Shown here piece after piece: positions 25,657-34,995 of a stretch of 64,000 nucleotides of DNA. Source of the stretch: Halorubrum aidingense JCM 13560 (lineage in GTDB: Archaea; Halobacteriota; Halobacteria; Halobacteriales; Haloferacaceae); assembly GCF_000336995.1 (NCBI RefSeq), contig NZ_AOJI01000017.1, forward strand, positions 472,932-536,931, written 5' to 3'. The notes beneath the pieces are model-generated. The model saw nothing but the letters and a program-made list of their open reading frames with translations. It was not told the origin of the DNA and did no database searches. The position numbers were made by a program, and so were the translations under genes. Position 1 is the first letter of the stretch; every line of letters starts with the position of its first letter.

Positions 25657-26436
25657 GCGAACGAGGAGGTCTCGATTTTCGGCCTGATAAGTGATCTCGC
25701 CGTCGGCCATCGCCGCACGCCGTTGCGCGGCCCAGTCGCTCGCGTCGTACCCGGTCTCGCCGACCGCGGACTCGATCGTGTCGAGCAGGTGCGAGAGGAC
25801 GGTCCGCTCGGCGGGCGAGTACGGGGGCGCGATCCGCCACGGCGAGGGGCCCGCGGCGACGACCGAGTCGGCAGCCTCCGCCAGCGCCGTCGCGCCTTCC
25901 GGGCCGCCCGGGCGGTACTCGCGCATGTGTCGGTGGTAGGCGTCGAGCACGGCGTCGTCTTCGGGGTCGGCCGGCGAGATCGTCGTTTCGCCGTCGTAGG
26001 TTATCGGCGCGTACGCGAGCGGCGCGACCGCCGAGAGCGCCTCGACCGCGGGCGCGGCGTCGACCACGTCGAAGAACGCGCAGCCGACGACCGCGTCGAA
26101 CCGCTCGTCGGTCGCGGCGGCGCACTCGAAGGCGTCGGCGACGCGGAACTCGACGTTGAGGTCGCCGAGGCGGTCACCGACCCGGTCGCGCCCGACCGAC
26201 AGCGCCGGCTCGTGGGCGTCGACCGCGACCCATCGCCCGGCCTCGACGACGCCCCAGTCGCGGAGTCGCTGCACCATCGTCGCCGTTCCGGCGCCGACTT
26301 CGAGGATCGCCGGGTCAGCGGGCAGTTCCGCGGCGAACGCGTCGAGCACCTCGCGGTTCAGGGAGCGGTCGTCGAGCCCGCGTTTGGCGTCGAGGTACGT
26401 CGCGTGGTCGACGGCGGCGAAATCATCGCCAGTCAT
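25651..26436 (-). CDS. Class I SAM-dependent methyltransferase
   Basis: 261 residues. Motif I is AILEVGAGTATMVQRL, motif II WVAVDAHEPAL, and the acidic FDAVVGCAFFDVVD follows, giving a full Rossmann methyltransferase. The substrate is unknown. ATG 26436 overlaps the stop of the glycosyltransferase gene (ATGA), so it is the last gene of a four-gene operon with dehydrogenase, PTPS-like and glycosyltransferase genes, which suggests it modifies the same small molecule or glycan. Confidence 0.82.
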   Translation of the reverse strand: MTGDDFAAVDHATYLDAKRGLDDRSLNREVLDAFAAELPADPAILEVGAGTATMVQRLRDWGVVEAGRWVAVDAHEPALSVGRDRVGDRLGDLNVEFRVADAFECAAATDERFDAVVGCAFFDVVDAAPAVEALSAVAPLAYAPITYDGETTISPADPEDDAVLDAYHRHMREYRPGGPEGATALAEAADSVVAAGPSPWRIAPPYSPAERTVLSHLLDTIESAVGETGYDASDWAAQRRAAMADGEITYQAENRDLLVRL

Positions 26437-27512
26437 CGCGACCGCGACACCTCCTCTAAGAAGTCGATCGCGCCGTCGAGCGTCTCGGTCCACGTCGGCC
26501 ACGCCTCGTACGCCCGACGGGCCGAAACGGCCATCTCCGCCAGCCGCTCGCGGTCGTCGAGCCGTCGCAGCCGATCGGCGACCGCCGCCGGGTCGGTCGG
26601 CGGGACCAGGAAGCCCGATTCGCCGTCGCACACGAACTCGCTGGCCCCGCCCGCGGTCGACGCCACCGGAACGCAGCCGAACCCCATCGCCTCCAGCGAC
26701 GCCATGCCGAACGGCTCGTACCGCGAGGGCGCCGCGAGGACGTGCGTCTCGCGAAGCCAGGCCGCGACCGCGTCGTCGTCGAGGCGCCCGGTGAACCGCA
26801 CTCTCCCGGCGATCCCGGCCGCGGCGGCGGCGTCACGGACGCGCTCGACGTGGTCGGGATCGACCGCGGTGTCGCCGACGACGGTGAGCCGCCAGTCGAC
26901 GCCGGTCCCCGAGTCGGCGTCGAGCGCTCCGAGCCCCGCCACCAGCGTGTCGAGCCCCTTCCGCTCGACAATGTTTCCGAGGAAGGTGACGTCGAGCGGC
27001 CCGGCGGCGGCCCGCTCGCGGACGGTCGCGGCGGAGACGTCCGGGTCGAACCGGTCCCCCGCGGGCGGCGCGACGACGCCCCGCTCGGGCGCTCCGAGAG
27101 CCTCGGCTCCCGCGCGCGTCGCCGCCGAGTTGTGTATCGCGGCGTCGACTCCCGAGAGGAACCGCGCCTCGATCCGGCGGACGACGCGGCGGGCGAGCCC
27201 CGCTCGCGCTCGCGAGGCGAGCATGTGCAACAGCGCCACCGTCGGCGTCTCGACGCGGCGGTTGGCGGCGACGAGCGAGGGGTGTGCGAGCCCGTCCTCG
27301 ACGAGCACGTCGGCGCCGATGCCGTCGAGCTGGCTCGCGATCCGACGGGCGCGGAGGGTGTCGGTGAGCTGTCGAGGGTACGACCGCCACGGGAGCGACG
27401 CGACGGACACCTCGTGACCGCGCTCGCGGAGCCGGTCGCGGAGCCGCCGGTCGTAGTAGAACCCGCCGGAGCCGGTGTCGATGTCGCCCGCGATCACGAG
27501 TGCGACGCGCAT
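26433..27512 (-). CDS. Glycosyltransferase family 4 (GT-B fold)
   Basis: 359 residues. The N-terminal half begins MRVALVIAGDIDTGSGGFYYDRRL (glycine-rich acceptor-side loop). The C-terminal half has VTFLGNIVERKGLDTLVAGL and the E-x7-E nucleotide-sugar motif in PSRYEPFGMASLEAMG. It transfers a sugar from an activated nucleotide donor; acceptor unknown. It overlaps the PTPS-like gene by one base and the methyltransferase gene by four, so expression is tightly coupled. Confidence 0.88.
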   Translation of the reverse strand: MRVALVIAGDIDTGSGGFYYDRRLRDRLRERGHEVSVASLPWRSYPRQLTDTLRARRIASQLDGIGADVLVEDGLAHPSLVAANRRVETPTVALLHMLASRARAGLARRVVRRIEARFLSGVDAAIHNSAATRAGAEALGAPERGVVAPPAGDRFDPDVSAATVRERAAAGPLDVTFLGNIVERKGLDTLVAGLGALDADSGTGVDWRLTVVGDTAVDPDHVERVRDAAAAAGIAGRVRFTGRLDDDAVAAWLRETHVLAAPSRYEPFGMASLEAMGFGCVPVASTAGGASEFVCDGESGFLVPPTDPAAVADRLRRLDDRERLAEMAVSARRAYEAWPTWTETLDGAIDFLEEVSRSR

Positions 27513-27883
27513 TACGGCAGCGACCCGGTGTGGCGGACGACCGCCGTGTCGTCCTCGTGGACGGCCACGGTCAGCTCCTCGGCCGCGGGCGCGTCGATCT
27601 CGGCGAGCCGCTCGTACAGCGCCCGCGCGAGGCGCTCGACGCTCGGGTTGCCCTCCAGGTGGTCGTTGAGGGTCTCGTCGCGGTAGGCGTCGACCGCGTC
27701 GGCGAGCGCGGCCCGGGCGAGGTCGATATCGAGCAGGTAGCCGTACTCGCCGAGCTCGGGGCCGCGGAACGTGACCTCGGTCTCGAAGGTGTGCGAGTGA
27801 AGCTCGGCCTCCGCCGGCGGCGGGTTCGGAACGGTGAGCCAGTGCTGTGCGACGAACGTCTCGGTGACTGTGACGGAGTACAT
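27512..27883 (-). CDS. 6-pyruvoyltetrahydropterin synthase/QueD family protein
   Basis: 123 residues. Zinc ligands are His14 in FVAQHWL and His29 and His31 in ELHSHTFE; the conserved C-terminal Glu is in LYERLAEI or AEELTVAVHE. The protein has no Cys at all, so the nucleophilic Cys of QueD and PTPS is missing, and its chemistry may differ from carboxytetrahydropterin synthesis. It lies between a dehydrogenase and a glycosyltransferase, not with other queuosine or archaeosine genes. Confidence 0.75.
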   Translation of the reverse strand: MYSVTVTETFVAQHWLTVPNPPPAEAELHSHTFETEVTFRGPELGEYGYLLDIDLARAALADAVDAYRDETLNDHLEGNPSVERLARALYERLAEIDAPAAEELTVAVHEDDTAVVRHTGSLP

Positions 27884-27945
27884 CGTGGATCAGGTGGTGA
27901 GTGGGCGTCTCGGTGTGCGTCTTCGCAGCGATCTTCGCGACCGCA

Positions 27946-28977
27946 TCAGTACGTGAACAGGATCTGGAGGGTGCTCTCGGCGTCGTCCGTGAGCCGGCGG
28001 TACGCGGCGGGCGCGTCCTCGACGTCGACGCGGTCGGTGACGAGTCGATCGGCGATCCGGGTCTCGTCCGCGAGCCGCTGCAGTTCGCGCCACGTCGTGT
28101 CTCGGCGGCGCTCTCGGTCCCACCGACCGCGAAGTTCGGGGGCGATCGTGGAGACCTGGCTGCTCGCGACGCTCACGCGCCCCCGGTGGAAGTGGTCGCC
28201 GAACCCTAGGTCCGCGCGCTTCGTCCCGTACCACGAGCCGACGAGGACGCGCCCGTCGAAGCGGGTCGCCTCGACCGCGGTTTCGAGCGTCTCCGGTCGC
28301 CCGCTGACCTCGATGGCGAGGTCGACGCCGCCGGTGAGGTCGCGGACGACGCCGGCCGCGTCGACGCCGGTCGGGTCGACGGTGTGGTCGGCGCCGAGGG
28401 CGTCGGCCACACGCCGTCGGTGAGCCCGCGGCTCGACGGCGACGACCGTCTCGGCCGCCGAGCGCGAGTAGAGCGCGGTCGTCAGCAGCCCGACGACGCC
28501 CTGCCCGAACACGGCGACGCGCTCGCCGATCCGGGGCGCGCCGTCGAGCGCGAAGTTGACGGCGGTCTCGGTGTTGGCGAACAGCGCGGCGGTCTCGGGG
28601 GCGACGCCGTCGGGGACCGGTCGGAGGTCGGCCGGCGCCGCGAGGAACCGACCCTCGTGGGGGTTGAACCCGAAGACGGTTCGACCCCGCCACGAAGGGT
28701 CCACGTCCGCGCCGACCGCCGCGACGGTGCCGACGGCCGAATACCCGTATCGGAGGGGGTACGAGAGGTCGCCGGAGAGCGCCGAGAGCTCCTCGTCGGC
28801 GACCGTCTCGGCGTCGAGATCGCCGCGGTACGCGAGCAGCTCCGTGCCGGCGCTGACGGCCGACACCGCGGTGTCGACGAGCACCTCGCCGGCGGCGGGC
28901 GCGGGCGGGTCGATGTCGATCACGTCGACCTCGCGAGGCGCCGCGAACTCGACCGCGCGGGCGTCGCCCGCGCTCAC
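27946..28977 (-). CDS. Zinc-free MDR-type dehydrogenase (BchC/threonine-dehydrogenase-like)
   Basis: 343 residues. The catalytic domain begins ARAVEFAAPREVDVIDIDPP, then VSAVSAGTELLAYRGDL, where the catalytic-zinc Cys of alcohol dehydrogenases is absent. The NAD(P)-binding fold carries VAVFGQGVVGLLTTALYSRSAAETVVAVEP. This pattern is closest to the BchC-like branch of MDR proteins. I chose the GTG at 28977, preceded by GGAGGAGGC, over the GTG at 29028. It heads the operon with the PTPS-like protein, glycosyltransferase and methyltransferase. Confidence 0.75.
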   Translation of the reverse strand: MSAGDARAVEFAAPREVDVIDIDPPAPAAGEVLVDTAVSAVSAGTELLAYRGDLDAETVADEELSALSGDLSYPLRYGYSAVGTVAAVGADVDPSWRGRTVFGFNPHEGRFLAAPADLRPVPDGVAPETAALFANTETAVNFALDGAPRIGERVAVFGQGVVGLLTTALYSRSAAETVVAVEPRAHRRRVADALGADHTVDPTGVDAAGVVRDLTGGVDLAIEVSGRPETLETAVEATRFDGRVLVGSWYGTKRADLGFGDHFHRGRVSVASSQVSTIAPELRGRWDRERRRDTTWRELQRLADETRIADRLVTDRVDVEDAPAAYRRLTDDAESTLQILFTY

Positions 28978-29118
28978 GGTGCCTCCTCCGTCTCCGGGAT
29001 CGGAGCGAGTTGGTGCGGCATAACGCACCGCACGGGCCGGCGCCTAATGGATGTTCGGTGACGACCGCCGGACTCGCGGACGGGTACACCTAAGGGAATG
29101 GCACTGGTACGCTATCGC

Positions 29119-29484
29119 ATGGCTCTCGCAGACGACGGCGACGCCGCTGACGACAGGTCGGTGACGCTCCTCCACTGGATCGGAATCGCGGCGGCGACCG
29201 TCACCGCGGGCGTCCACCTCTACTTGGGACTGCAGATCGGCGGGACGTTCGGCGCGGCGTTCCTCGTCGCGACGGCGGGGTTCCTCGGCGGGATCGGGGC
29301 GGTGTTGTTCGACTACCGCCGGCGGCTCGTCTACCTCCTCGGGATCCCGTTCACCGCCGGGCAGATCGTCATGTGGTACGCGTTCAACGACGTCCCGCCG
29401 GTGCCGCCGATCGAAGCCGTCGACAAGCTCGCGCAGGTCGCGCTGATCGCCGTGCTCGTCGCGCTCCTCCGACGGGACAAGTAG
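29119..29484 (+). CDS. Haloarchaeal four-helix membrane protein
   Basis: About 121 residues from ATG 29119; an ATG at 29098 would add seven residues. Four membrane helices are seen (LLHWIGIAAATVTAGVHLYLG, GAAFLVATAGFLGGIGAVLF, LVYLLGIPFTAGQIVMWYAF and LAQVALIAVLVALL). It resembles a haloarchaeal membrane DUF family I cannot name with certainty (possibly DUF7475). It is divergent from the dehydrogenase operon and converges with the CDP-alcohol transferase gene. Function unknown. Confidence 0.75.
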   Translation: MALADDGDAADDRSVTLLHWIGIAAATVTAGVHLYLGLQIGGTFGAAFLVATAGFLGGIGAVLFDYRRRLVYLLGIPFTAGQIVMWYAFNDVPPVPPIEAVDKLAQVALIAVLVALLRRDK

Positions 29485-29520
29485 CGATCGCTCGATATTC
29501 GCTCGATATTCGGACGGGTC

Positions 29521-30294
29521 TCAGGGCTCCGCCGTCGCGATCGGGGGGTCCGATCGACCGAGTCGGCCGGTGGCGGCCGCCCAGTCGCGGGTGAAGCTCG
29601 CGAGGAGAACAGTCAACGCGAGTCCCGCGACGGCCGCGAGGACCGGACCGCCCGCGCCCGGCAGCAGCGCGGCGGCGATGACGAGGAACTGGGCGCTCCC
29701 GATCCCGCGACGGACACGGCTCGGCGGGAGCCCGTAGATCGGCTCTCCGGCACGTCGCCTGAGCCACAGCGACCCGGTGTAGGCGTACCACACCCCGCCG
29801 GCAACGAGGTACCACGCGGGGAGGGCGCCGACGCCGACCGCGACGGCGCCCCCGACCAGCACGGCGAGGGCGTCTGTCGCGCCGTCGAGCCGCGCCCCTA
29901 ACACGGTTTCTCGGGTCCGTCTCGCGACTGCGCCGTCGACGGCGTCGAGGAGCACGGCGACGGCGAACAGCGCCACCGGCAGCCGCGGGTCCGGCGGCGA
30001 CGAGCGCAGCGTCCCGGCGAGCACCGCGAGCAACCACCCGCGGAACAGGGTGATCGCGTTCGCGGGGCCGAGCGTCGGGTGGACCGTGGCGCCGCCGGGC
30101 GGGCGGTTCGCCGAGAGGTGAGTGCCGGCGTACGCCGCGACGTAGGCTCCGACGGCCGCCGCCCCGAGGGGCCACCCGCCGGCGAGCGGACGCCAGAGCG
30201 CGACCAACCCGAGCGCGCCGACGACGAGCGCGCCGAGGAACCGCCCCCGGACCCGCCTTCGCGCCGTCCACGACGCTCCACCGAGAAGTGACAT
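29521..30294 (-). CDS. CDP-alcohol phosphatidyltransferase
   Basis: 257 residues, polytopic. The catalytic signature D-x2-DG-x2-AR-x8-G-x3-D-x3-D is complete in DAVDGAVARR, then GARLDGATD. It joins a CDP-activated lipid to an alcohol, or a CDP-alcohol to a lipid, at the membrane. The family includes archaetidyl-serine, -glycerol and -inositol synthases; which one this is cannot be read from the motif. It is near, but not overlapping, the dehydrogenase-PTPS-glycosyltransferase-methyltransferase operon on the same strand. Confidence 0.85.
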   Translation of the reverse strand: MSLLGGASWTARRRVRGRFLGALVVGALGLVALWRPLAGGWPLGAAAVGAYVAAYAGTHLSANRPPGGATVHPTLGPANAITLFRGWLLAVLAGTLRSSPPDPRLPVALFAVAVLLDAVDGAVARRTRETVLGARLDGATDALAVLVGGAVAVGVGALPAWYLVAGGVWYAYTGSLWLRRRAGEPIYGLPPSRVRRGIGSAQFLVIAAALLPGAGGPVLAAVAGLALTVLLASFTRDWAAATGRLGRSDPPIATAEP

Positions 30295-30346
30295 GCGTCA
30301 CCGATCGGCGCGCAGAAAGTTCGGTGTTCCGGTGGGCTGTGTTCGA

Positions 30347-33172
30347 TCACGGATCGGACCGACGGCTTGCGGGGTCGCCGTCTCCGATGGCGTCCATCAC
30401 GTGGGCGTGGTACTCCCGCAGCGCGGCCGACTCGTCGTCCGCGAGCACGGTGTCGGAGTCGACGAGGGTCGCGAGGCCGAACGAGAGCGGCGCCGGCGAG
30501 TCGACGGTGTGGTGGGCGACCGCGCAGTCGTCGGCGTCGATCCGAGCGAGCAGCTCGCGGATCCGCGCTGCGGCGAGCCGGTCGTCCAACAGCTCGCGGT
30601 ATGTCTCCTCCATCACGGCGAACTCGTCGAGGTCGGCCGCGAGCGAGAGCAGCATCTCGGCCGACACCTGCTGTTCGGCCGCCGACTTCTCGTACCCCTT
30701 GTACCGCTTTAAGATCATCAGCGAGCGCGACGCGTTGATCCGGAAGTAGCGCTGGAGCAGGTCGGTTCCCCGGACGGCCGCCCGTAGGTCCTCGCGGACC
30801 GTCTTCGGGTCGAGTTCGCGGAGGATCCGCGCCACGTCGACCTTGCGGTTCAGCGGGAGCGCGAGCGAGAACCCGCGGTCGGCGACCGCGACGGCGGCGG
30901 TGGCGTCGGTGCGACTCTCGACTTCGGCGGCGACGAGCCGGGAGAGCCCGTCGTTGAACCGCCGGCCGAAATCGGCGTGGACGTAGAACCGTCGCTTGTA
31001 CCCCTCGCGATCGAGCTCCTCCTCGACGACGAGCCGCGAGGGGGTCGCGACGCTCTCCGCGCCCGCGTACGCCACCTGCTCGTCGTATATCCGGGCGATC
31101 GCTCTGATCGCGTTCTCGTCGAGGGGGAGCGCTCGGAGTTGCGCGCGGACCGCGGGCGGCCCGCCCCGCTCCAACCGGTCGAGCAGTTGAGCCTGAAACG
31201 CGGCCACCTCGCGGGCGAGGTCGTACGACAGGGGGAGTCGCTCGGAGTACCACGAGGGAACCGTCGGTCGCTCTCCCGTCCGATCGACGGACACCTTCGA
31301 GCCGCGGCGGTAGCGGAACGCGAAGCGCTCGCCGCCGAGCGCGAACACGTCGCCGGGATCGAGCGTGTCGAGGTACGCCTCGTCGAGCGTGCCGACCCAC
31401 TCGTCGTCGCGAGTGAACACGTCGCAGCTGAACGAGTCGGGGATGGTCCCGACGTTCGTCATGTAGATGACCCGCGCGAGCCGGCCGCGCTTTCCGACGA
31501 GACGCTCGCCGACCGGGTGCTCCTCGTGGTGGTGTTCACCGCCCGGCGGGTCGTTGGCGTCCCGCCAGATCTTCGGGTAGACGTGTCGCTCCTCTAAGCC
31601 CTCGTAGTCCGACGTGAGGTACCGAATCAGCCGCTCGTAGTCGTCGTCGTCGAACGCCCGGTACGGGTGCGCGCGGCGGAGCACCTCGCGGACCTCGCGG
31701 TCCGGGCGGACCCGGTTTATCGCCATCCCGTACACGTGTTGGGCGGCCACGTCGGCGGCGCCCTCGGGGAGGAACACGCGGTCGACAAACCCGTCCTCGG
31801 CGCGCGCGAGCAGCGTCGCACACTCGACCAGTTCGTCGCGGTCGAGCGCGAACACCCGTCCCTCGACCGTCTCGCCGGGGCTGTGTCCCGCGCGCCCGAC
31901 GCGCTGGAGCAGCGCGGCGACGGACTTCGGCGAGCCCACCTGCACGACCAGATCGAGGTGCGGCATGTCGATGCCGAGTTCGAGGCTCGTCGAGGTGGTG
32001 ACGACGTCGAGGTCGCCCGCCTTCAGCCCCTCCTCGATCCGGGTGCGCTGGCTCTCGCCGAGACTCCCGTGGTGACACCCCGAGTCGGATTCGTCGTAGC
32101 CGAACCGCTCGCGGAGCTCCTGGAGCGTGCGCTCGGCGCCCGACCGGGAGTTCGTGAACACGAGCGTGTTCTCGTGGTCCGCGATCAGCTCGTGAAGCGC
32201 GTCGTAAAACCGGTCGGTGACGACCGAACGCGAGGTGTGAACGAGGTCGGCCGCCGGCGTCCGGAGCCGCAGATCGAACTCGCGGCCGAACCGCGCGTCG
32301 ACCAGTTCGCAGGGGCGCGGTTCGAGCCCGGTCGGGTCGCCGGGCTCCCCCGCGACGCGCTCCCGGCCGACGAGAAAGTCGGCGACCGCATCGAGCGGTT
32401 CGACCGTCGCCGAGCAGCCGATCCGGGTGGGAGAGCCGTCCGCGAGTTCCGTCAACCGCTCCAGCGAGACGGCGAGGTGGGTCCCGCGCTTGTTCGCCGC
32501 CAGCGAGTGGATCTCGTCGACGATCACGTACTCGACGGTGCGCAGCTTCTCTTTGAACTTCGGCGAGTTGAGGAGGATCGCCAGCGTCTCCGGCGTGGTG
32601 TTGAGCACGTGCGGCGGCGCCTCAAGCATCGCCCGTCGGTCCGTCGCGCTGGTGTCGCCGTGGCGGATGGCCTGGCGAACTGCGGGTTCGTCGGACGGCG
32701 ATTCGCCGTCGGTCCGCTTCGCGTCGATTCCGGCGAGCGGCGCCTCCAGGTTGCGTTTGATGTCGTTCGCGAGCGACTTCAGCGGGGAGACGTACAGACA
32801 GTACACCGAGTCGTCCAGGTCGTCGCGGCGCTCCCGCTCGAAGAGGTCGTCGAGGACCGCGGTGAACGCGGCGAGCGTCTTCCCGCTGCCGGTCGGCGCG
32901 GCGACGAGACAGTTCCGGCCGTCGTCGACGTGCGGGATCCCCTCGCGCTGTGGCGGCGTGAAGAAGCCGCCGTTCTCGCCGACGTACGGCCCGAACTCGT
33001 CGACCCACCAGCGGCGAACGGGCGGGGAGAGCCGGGCGAGCACGTCCGCGTCGGGAAGCGGCACCGTCTCGGGGTCGAACGCGACGGCGGGGCAGTCGTC
33101 GCCGGCGACTCGCTCGACGAGGAGCTCGCGGGGCGACGCTCCGATGGCCTCGCCGTCGGTGCGTTCGGTCAC
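30347..33172 (-). CDS. lhr: Lhr-like superfamily 2 ATP-dependent helicase
   Basis: 941 residues from GTG 33172. Helicase motifs in order are VAAPTGSGKTLAAF (I), VSPLKSLANDIKR (Ia), LNTTPETLAIL, VDEIHS (II), GCSATVEPL (III), TNSRSGAERTLQEL (IV), STSLELGIDMPHLDLVVQVGSPKSVAALLQRVGRAGH (V-VI). The following winged-helix and Lhr-core segments fit the archaeal large-helicase-related family, which acts on damaged or branched DNA and RNA-DNA hybrids. The start was placed at GTG because the frame upstream is Arg/Ser-rich leader sequence and antisense to the kinase promoter. Confidence 0.9.
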   Translation of the reverse strand: MTERTDGEAIGASPRELLVERVAGDDCPAVAFDPETVPLPDADVLARLSPPVRRWWVDEFGPYVGENGGFFTPPQREGIPHVDDGRNCLVAAPTGSGKTLAAFTAVLDDLFERERRDDLDDSVYCLYVSPLKSLANDIKRNLEAPLAGIDAKRTDGESPSDEPAVRQAIRHGDTSATDRRAMLEAPPHVLNTTPETLAILLNSPKFKEKLRTVEYVIVDEIHSLAANKRGTHLAVSLERLTELADGSPTRIGCSATVEPLDAVADFLVGRERVAGEPGDPTGLEPRPCELVDARFGREFDLRLRTPAADLVHTSRSVVTDRFYDALHELIADHENTLVFTNSRSGAERTLQELRERFGYDESDSGCHHGSLGESQRTRIEEGLKAGDLDVVTTSTSLELGIDMPHLDLVVQVGSPKSVAALLQRVGRAGHSPGETVEGRVFALDRDELVECATLLARAEDGFVDRVFLPEGAADVAAQHVYGMAINRVRPDREVREVLRRAHPYRAFDDDDYERLIRYLTSDYEGLEERHVYPKIWRDANDPPGGEHHHEEHPVGERLVGKRGRLARVIYMTNVGTIPDSFSCDVFTRDDEWVGTLDEAYLDTLDPGDVFALGGERFAFRYRRGSKVSVDRTGERPTVPSWYSERLPLSYDLAREVAAFQAQLLDRLERGGPPAVRAQLRALPLDENAIRAIARIYDEQVAYAGAESVATPSRLVVEEELDREGYKRRFYVHADFGRRFNDGLSRLVAAEVESRTDATAAVAVADRGFSLALPLNRKVDVARILRELDPKTVREDLRAAVRGTDLLQRYFRINASRSLMILKRYKGYEKSAAEQQVSAEMLLSLAADLDEFAVMEETYRELLDDRLAAARIRELLARIDADDCAVAHHTVDSPAPLSFGLATLVDSDTVLADDESAALREYHAHVMDAIGDGDPASRRSDP

Positions 33173-33293
33173 TACGTGCGACGTTGGCGCGCGACGGGAT
33201 AGTGGTTGTGTCGAGACACGGCGCACCGCGATCGCGCCGAGAGAGTGAGCGAACCGGCCCGTTTATCCGCCGGCCGGTCGTGGCCGCGCATGT

Positions 33294-33908
33294 ATGAGTG
33301 GAACCTCGCCGGCGACGGAGCGGGAGATCGACCGGAACCTGTTCATCACCGTCTCCGGCCCGCCGGGCTGCGGCGCGACGACGCTGGTGGAGGGCCTCGC
33401 CGAGGCGCTCGACTGCGGCTACGTCTCCGGTGGGGAGCTGTTCCGCGAGATCGCGGCCGAGCGCGACATGAGCCTCTCACAGCTCATCGCGAAGACCGGC
33501 GAGTCCGAGGAGATCGACCGCGCGCTCGACCGACGGCTCCGGACCATCGCCGAGAAGTGGGGGACCGCGAACAAGGCGTTCGTGCTCGAATCGCGGCTCG
33601 CCGGCTGGATCGCCGGCAACCGCGCCGACATCCGGATCTGGCTCGACGCGCCGGACGAGGTCCGCGCCGACCGAACGCTCGACCGCGAGGAGATGACCTC
33701 CGAGATGCAGGTCCGTGAGGTCATCGAGGAGAAGCGTTACAAGTCGTACTACGGGATCGACCTGTCCGACCGATCCATCTACGATCTGGCGATCAACACT
33801 GGACGGTGGGACGCTCAGGGAACGCTGGAGCTGGCGCTCACGGCGATCGAGCAGTACGACATCGAGAACGACGAGGGCGCCTTCGCGACGACCGACTTCG
33901 AGATCTGA
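33294..33908 (+). CDS. Cytidylate kinase-like P-loop kinase
   Basis: 204 residues. The P-loop reads FITVSGPPGCGATTL, followed by a substrate-side CGYVSGGELFREIAAER and the LID-like DREEMTSEMQVREVIEEKRYKSYYGID, as in archaeal cytidylate kinases (Cmk/Cmk-like AAA domain). It would phosphorylate CMP or dCMP. The N-terminal 14 residues are disordered. It converges with the propeller gene just one base away. Some family members have other or no kinase activity, so substrate is moderate confidence. Confidence 0.75.
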   Translation: MSGTSPATEREIDRNLFITVSGPPGCGATTLVEGLAEALDCGYVSGGELFREIAAERDMSLSQLIAKTGESEEIDRALDRRLRTIAEKWGTANKAFVLESRLAGWIAGNRADIRIWLDAPDEVRADRTLDREEMTSEMQVREVIEEKRYKSYYGIDLSDRSIYDLAINTGRWDAQGTLELALTAIEQYDIENDEGAFATTDFEI

Positions 33909-33909
33909 A

Positions 33910-34995
33910 TCACACCACGACCGAACCGAACGGGTACGCCGGCGTCTCCGCGGTCCAGACCGCGCCGTCGTCGACGTCGACGAGCGATATGCGGTCGTCG
34001 TCGTAGTGCGAGACGACGAGCCGATCGGATCGGGTCGGTTCGCGGACGGGCGTCGCGACGAGTCCCGGCGCCGGGGTCTCGACGACCGCACCCGCAAGCG
34101 ACCGGAGACGGCCGGCGGCGGCGTCGAGGACCCACCAATCGTCGCCGATTCGAAACAAGTCGACGGGGCGGGCGAACCCCTCGTGGACCGCCACGAGCCC
34201 GAGGTCGCGGTCGAACTCGTGAACGACGCCGTCGCCGCGACCGGGGACGAACACCCGATCGGCGGTGACGACGAGGTCGTACGGGTCCGCGCCGACCGCG
34301 GCCGCGCCGAGGATGGGGTCGGGGTCGGGGGCGGGGGCGGGGGCGGGGGCGGTGTCGGGGTCGGCGGCCGTGTCCGTTTCGAAAGCAACAATTCTCGCAC
34401 TCGACTGATCGACCGCGTAGCCGCGGGAGCCGTCCGGCGAGACCGCGACGCCCTGTACCCGAGCGCCGTCGCCGATGCCGATCGATCCGATTCGCTCGTG
34501 GGCCACCGGGTCCACGACGTCGACGACACCGTCCCGGCGGCTGCCCGCGTAGAGCCGTCGGCCGCCCGGCGCGACCGCGACCTCGTGGGGCTCCGCGCCG
34601 ACCGCGATCCGGTCGACGAGCGCGAGCGACTCGGGGTCGATCACGGCGAGCGCGTCCCCGGCCGAACACGAGACGAACAGCTCGCCGTTCGCCGCCGCGA
34701 AGTGCGAGGGACCGAGCACGCCGGTCTCGATCCGGGTGACCTCCCCGTTCGGGTCGACCGCGGTGACGGCGCGGTCGCCCATCGTCGCGACGAACGTCCG
34801 ACCGCGACGCGTCGTCGCGTGGACCGGGTGGCTCCCGACGGGTACGTCGCCGAGCGGTTCACCGGTGGCGAGCGCGAACAGCGCGAGGACGTCCTCGCCC
34901 TCACAGGGGACCGCGACGACGCGGCCGCGAGACGAGTCACCGGACGAGCCGCGGGTGGGGGATCGAGTCAGGTCGCGAGACGGGCCGTCGCTCAT
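33910..34995 (-). CDS. Cytoplasmic YncE-like beta-propeller protein
   Basis: 361 residues with repeated blade motifs (VATMGDRAVTAVDPNGEV, GARVQGVAVSPDGSRGYAVD and VVSHYDDDRISLVDVDDG). No signal peptide is present, so unlike its operon partners it should stay inside. A Pro/Ala/Asp-repeat loop near residue 210 corresponds to an extreme G-run on the opposite strand. ATG 34995 overlaps the stop of the rhodanese-like gene. Being last in this operon, it may act in the same extracytoplasmic sulfur process, but its ligand is unknown. Confidence 0.75.
   Translation of the reverse strand: MSDGPSRDLTRSPTRGSSGDSSRGRVVAVPCEGEDVLALFALATGEPLGDVPVGSHPVHATTRRGRTFVATMGDRAVTAVDPNGEVTRIETGVLGPSHFAAANGELFVSCSAGDALAVIDPESLALVDRIAVGAEPHEVAVAPGGRRLYAGSRRDGVVDVVDPVAHERIGSIGIGDGARVQGVAVSPDGSRGYAVDQSSARIVAFETDTAADPDTAPAPAPAPDPDPILGAAAVGADPYDLVVTADRVFVPGRGDGVVHEFDRDLGLVAVHEGFARPVDLFRIGDDWWVLDAAAGRLRSLAGAVVETPAPGLVATPVREPTRSDRLVVSHYDDDRISLVDVDDGAVWTAETPAYPFGSVVV

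Noticed and set aside
33206-33718. Overlapping plus-strand frame at the kinase start
   Set aside because: Frame-shifted shadow of the cytidylate kinase-like gene, which has an intact P-loop in the other frame.
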